Assembly (NCBI GenBank): GCA_020697025.1
Contig: JAJFBO010000146.1
Coordinates: 1 to 7,451 of the forward strand
Direction of reading: 5' to 3'
Length of the DNA stretch: 7,451 bases
DNA from: Burkholderiales bacterium
GTDB taxonomy: Bacteria > Pseudomonadota > Gammaproteobacteria > Burkholderiales > UBA11063
This document shows, one piece after another, positions 6,092 through 7,451 of this stretch. The notes beneath the pieces were generated by a model. That model did not search any database. It saw nothing but the letters and a program-made list of their open reading frames with translations, and was not told the origin of the DNA. The position numbers and the translations under genes are program-made. Every line of letters starts with the position of its first letter. Position 1 is the first letter of the stretch.

Positions 6092-6199
6092 TCAGTTATA
6101 ATTATCTGGTGAAAATAATGAGGACACTGGCCAAAAAACTTCTTGTTGATTTAGTGCTGGAATAGGTTGTAAGCCGTAAAATTCCGGGCGAAGTGCCAT
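6092..6199 (-). CDS. Probable small protein, 35 codons, between rnfH and the acetyltransferase
   Basis: An ATG-started frame of 35 codons almost fills the 130-nt gap. It starts 11 nt after the rnfH stop and ends 11 nt before the acetyltransferase start, spacing typical of an operon gene. The product begins MALRPEFYGLQPIPA, then has a QQEVFWPVSSLF stretch and ends DNYN. It is rich in Pro and aromatics, with no signal peptide or clear transmembrane helix. By hand count the frame is about 39% GC, near the coding regions, whereas nearby intergenic DNA is much more AT-rich. No good Shine-Dalgarno is seen before the ATG, so translation would depend on coupling to rnfH. I recognise no family. It may also be a chance frame. 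Confidence 0.4.
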   Translation of the reverse strand: MALRPEFYGLQPIPALNQQEVFWPVSSLFSPDNYN

Positions 6200-6210
6200 A
6201 ACTTGTATTA

Positions 6211-6501
6211 TTATTTATTTGCTCGTTCCAGACGTCTTTGATTGGGGGTTTTATTTAATGGACGATAAATCTCAATTCGATCTTTATCCCTTAATTTGTA
6301 TGTTTGGGGATTAATTTTTTTACCAAATATTCCAATTGGTGAATTAATATTAATTTCATCTAATTTATTTTCTGGAAAAAATTTTGCAATATTAGATAAA
6401 GCAATTACCTCAAGTATGGTGATAGTGTCAGGTACACTAATTGGAATTATCATTTGTTTAGTAGGAGTAGCATAGGCAACTTCTATATTTATAAAATTCA
6501 T
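6211..6501 (-). CDS. rnfH: RnfH/RatB family ubiquitin-fold protein
   Basis: The 96-aa product matches the RnfH family (also called RatB or PasI in toxin-antitoxin literature). It has a beta-grasp start INIEVAYATPTKQMIIPISVPDTITILEVI (4-33), a central VGIFG-like IGIFGKKI (56-63), the diagnostic DRIEIYRPL (74-82), and a basic C-terminus ending RRLERANK. RnfH is encoded with the Rnf electron-transport complex in some bacteria and next to ratA in many beta- and gammaproteobacteria; its molecular role remains uncertain. Here it follows ratA after 67 nt. The ATG at 6501 is the only plausible start: upstream in-frame codons meet a stop without another start codon. A conventional Shine-Dalgarno is missing, but a 12-codon frame preceded by AGGAA ends in ATGA on this start codon. 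Confidence 0.9.
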   Translation of the reverse strand: MNFINIEVAYATPTKQMIIPISVPDTITILEVIALSNIAKFFPENKLDEININSPIGIFGKKINPQTYKLRDKDRIEIYRPLNKTPNQRRLERANK

Positions 6502-6536
6502 ATACGCAATCTTTTTAACACTACAATATTAAACAT
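6498..6536 (-). other. Possible 12-codon leader ORF coupled to rnfH
   Basis: On the minus strand AGGAA (6544-6548) lies 7 nt before an ATG (6536) that opens a 12-codon frame (MFNIVVLKRLRI). Its TGA overlaps the rnfH ATG as ATGA. This could deliver ribosomes to rnfH, whose own ribosome-binding site is poor. A frame this short easily arises by chance. Confidence 0.25.
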
Positions 6537-6568
6537 GGCATATTTCCTATATTTTTTAAGCTCAGTCT

Positions 6569-7018
6569 TTATTCAGAGATTGCTGGCTTTGCGTATAATT
6601 TATGAGCCTCTTTAATAAAGCAGTCAACTATATTTTTACTGATATAACTAAAAACCGGGCCAATAATTTTTTCTATAAAAAAATTAGAAAATTTATAATT
6701 AAGGCAAAACTCAATCTTGCATCCATTATCACCTAGAGGAGTAAAATTCCATGAACCGGCAAAATACTTAAATGGACCATCAACTAATTGCATATCAATT
6801 TTTTCATAGGGATAGTTGGTATTTTTGGTAGTAAAATGGGTTTTTACCATTAAATACTCAATATCTACCCGGGCAGTAACTGTATTATCAATCTGTGCTT
6901 TAATTGCAGAATTTGAACACCAGGGTAGGTATTTGGGATAGTTTTTTATATCAGTCACTAAATTATACATTTTATCCGGGGAATAGGGTACTAAAACTGA
7001 CTTTTTAATTTCAATCAT
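6569..7018 (-). CDS. ratA: RatA-type START/COQ10-family protein
   Basis: The 149-aa product belongs to the SRPBCC superfamily of ligand-binding helix-grip proteins, in the RatA/YfjG and mitochondrial Coq10 branch. Diagnostic residues are the start MIEIKKSVLVPYSPDKMYNLVTDIKNYPKYLPWCSNS, especially YPKYLPWCSNS (27-37), then LVDGPFKYFAGSWNF (78-92) and the C-terminal helix IGPVFSYISKNIVDCFIKEAHKLY. Coq10 binds ubiquinone and supports respiration. E. coli RatA was described as an inhibitor of 70S ribosome association, though that toxin role is debated. Here it lies 75 nt downstream of ubiG and 67 nt upstream of rnfH, all on the same strand. That favours a quinone-related role by context. The ATG is preceded by AT-rich sequence without a visible Shine-Dalgarno; TATAAT lies only 3 nt before it. 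Confidence 0.92.
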   Translation of the reverse strand: MIEIKKSVLVPYSPDKMYNLVTDIKNYPKYLPWCSNSAIKAQIDNTVTARVDIEYLMVKTHFTTKNTNYPYEKIDMQLVDGPFKYFAGSWNFTPLGDNGCKIEFCLNYKFSNFFIEKIIGPVFSYISKNIVDCFIKEAHKLYAKPAISE

Positions 7019-7093
7019 AATATTATACTTTATAAATATTTGCTACTTAAATAAACTAGAAATAAAATTTACAGTTTCTAATAGGCTATAAGT

Positions 7094-7451
7094 TTAAATA
7101 AGGCGGGCAGCAACCATGTAATTTATACAGGTATCTTGACTTATCTTTGCACTATAATTAAATGGATTATAATCAAGCCCTTTAATGTCTATTATATCTA
7201 ACCCGCATTGTCCAAGCATAACACGTAATTCCGATGGTTTGATAAACTGTTTATAGTCATGAGTGCCCAGCGGTACTAGTTTTAAAATATACTCGGCAGC
7301 TAATACTCCTAGGGCATATGCTTTAAGAGTCCTGTTAAGTGTGGAGAAGAAAGCCAAGCCTCCTGGTTTTAATAACTTTACGCAATTTGCAATAATGATT
7401 TTTGGATCTGGAACATGTTCCAAAAGTTCCATACAAGTTATTACATCAAAT
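7094..7451 (-). CDS. ubiG: UbiG-type ubiquinone biosynthesis O-methyltransferase (C-terminal part)
   Basis: UbiG is a SAM-dependent methyltransferase performing both O-methylation steps of ubiquinone synthesis. The visible 118 residues are the C-terminal half; the N-terminus with the first SAM-binding glycine motif lies beyond the right edge. The frame reads through the edge, opening with FDVITCMELLEHVPDP, the hallmark UbiG post-motif. An internal ATG at 7432 is therefore not the true start. Further typical segments are LLKPGGLAFFSTLNRT, a VPLGTHDYKQFIKPSEL loop that discriminates UbiG from general methyltransferases, and a final DYNPFNYSAKIS-INYMVAARL. The stop is at 7094-7096. It is the first visible gene of the minus-strand run leading to ratA. 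Confidence 0.93.
   Translation of the reverse strand, partial: FDVITCMELLEHVPDPKIIIANCVKLLKPGGLAFFSTLNRTLKAYALGVLAAEYILKLVPLGTHDYKQFIKPSELRVMLGQCGLDIIDIKGLDYNPFNYSAKISQDTCINYMVAARLI

Noticed and set aside
6211..7018. A RatA-RnfH toxin-antitoxin system as a mobile or defence module
   Set aside because: Both are widely conserved housekeeping-type genes, lie beside ubiG, and show no transposase, integrase or att-like repeats nearby.
7019..7048. TATAAT just before the ratA ATG as a promoter for leaderless ratA mRNA
   Set aside because: The -10 is only 3 nt from the ATG, so the start would fall inside the codons, and no good -35 is present at 16-18 nt.
1..7451. CRISPR array, tRNA, rRNA, insertion sequence or phage genes
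   Set aside because: No regularly spaced repeats, no cloverleaf or rRNA-like segment, and no transposase or phage protein was seen in any frame.

Overview
The window comes from an AT-rich proteobacterium. The ribosomal proteins read like those of Betaproteobacteria, closest from memory to Neisseriales; examples are S3 with MGQKI-P-GF then ASIGR-IERP, and L2 with [12 protein letters not shown]. UbiG, RnfH and RatA homologues fit a ubiquinone-using beta- or gammaproteobacterium. The genus cannot be fixed without a database search.

Layout, left to right. Positions 2-103 hold the last 33 codons of a membrane-protein gene. Positions 104-298 form an intergenic region with two good sigma70-type promoters (167-196 and 251-279). 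Positions 299-4879 hold ten ribosomal protein genes in the classical S10-operon order: rplC, rplD, rplW, rplB, rpsS, rplV, rpsC, rplP, rpmC, rpsQ. They are packed with overlaps or gaps of at most 18 nt, and most have clear Shine-Dalgarno sequences. The usual first gene, rpsJ (S10), is absent from the head of the cluster. The spc-operon genes (rplN onward) do not follow rpsQ; two hairpins (4906-4925, 4938-4967) and an unrelated gene do. Positions 5108-5416 encode a small Asn-rich exported protein with its own promoter and a strong, probably bidirectional terminator (5450-5480).

The right part (5589-7451) is a minus-strand run read from right to left: ubiG (5' end outside the window), ratA, rnfH, a probable 35-codon small ORF and a GNAT acetyltransferase of the spermidine/spermine-acetyltransferase (SSAT) type. 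UbiG makes ubiquinone, RatA belongs to the quinone-binding COQ10/START superfamily, and RnfH is a ubiquitin-fold protein named for its link to the Rnf electron-transport complex. A quinone/respiration theme is therefore plausible.

The most striking observation is ribosomal protein S3 (rpsC). Compared with the family it lacks about 38 residues near the N-terminus, at the entry to the first KH domain. An unusually long basic tail hides the loss, so total length looks normal (228 aa). Also worth a second look are the S10 cluster without S10, the unlisted 35-codon ORF that fills the rnfH-acetyltransferase gap, and the Asn-rich exported protein with its palindrome-studded promoter.
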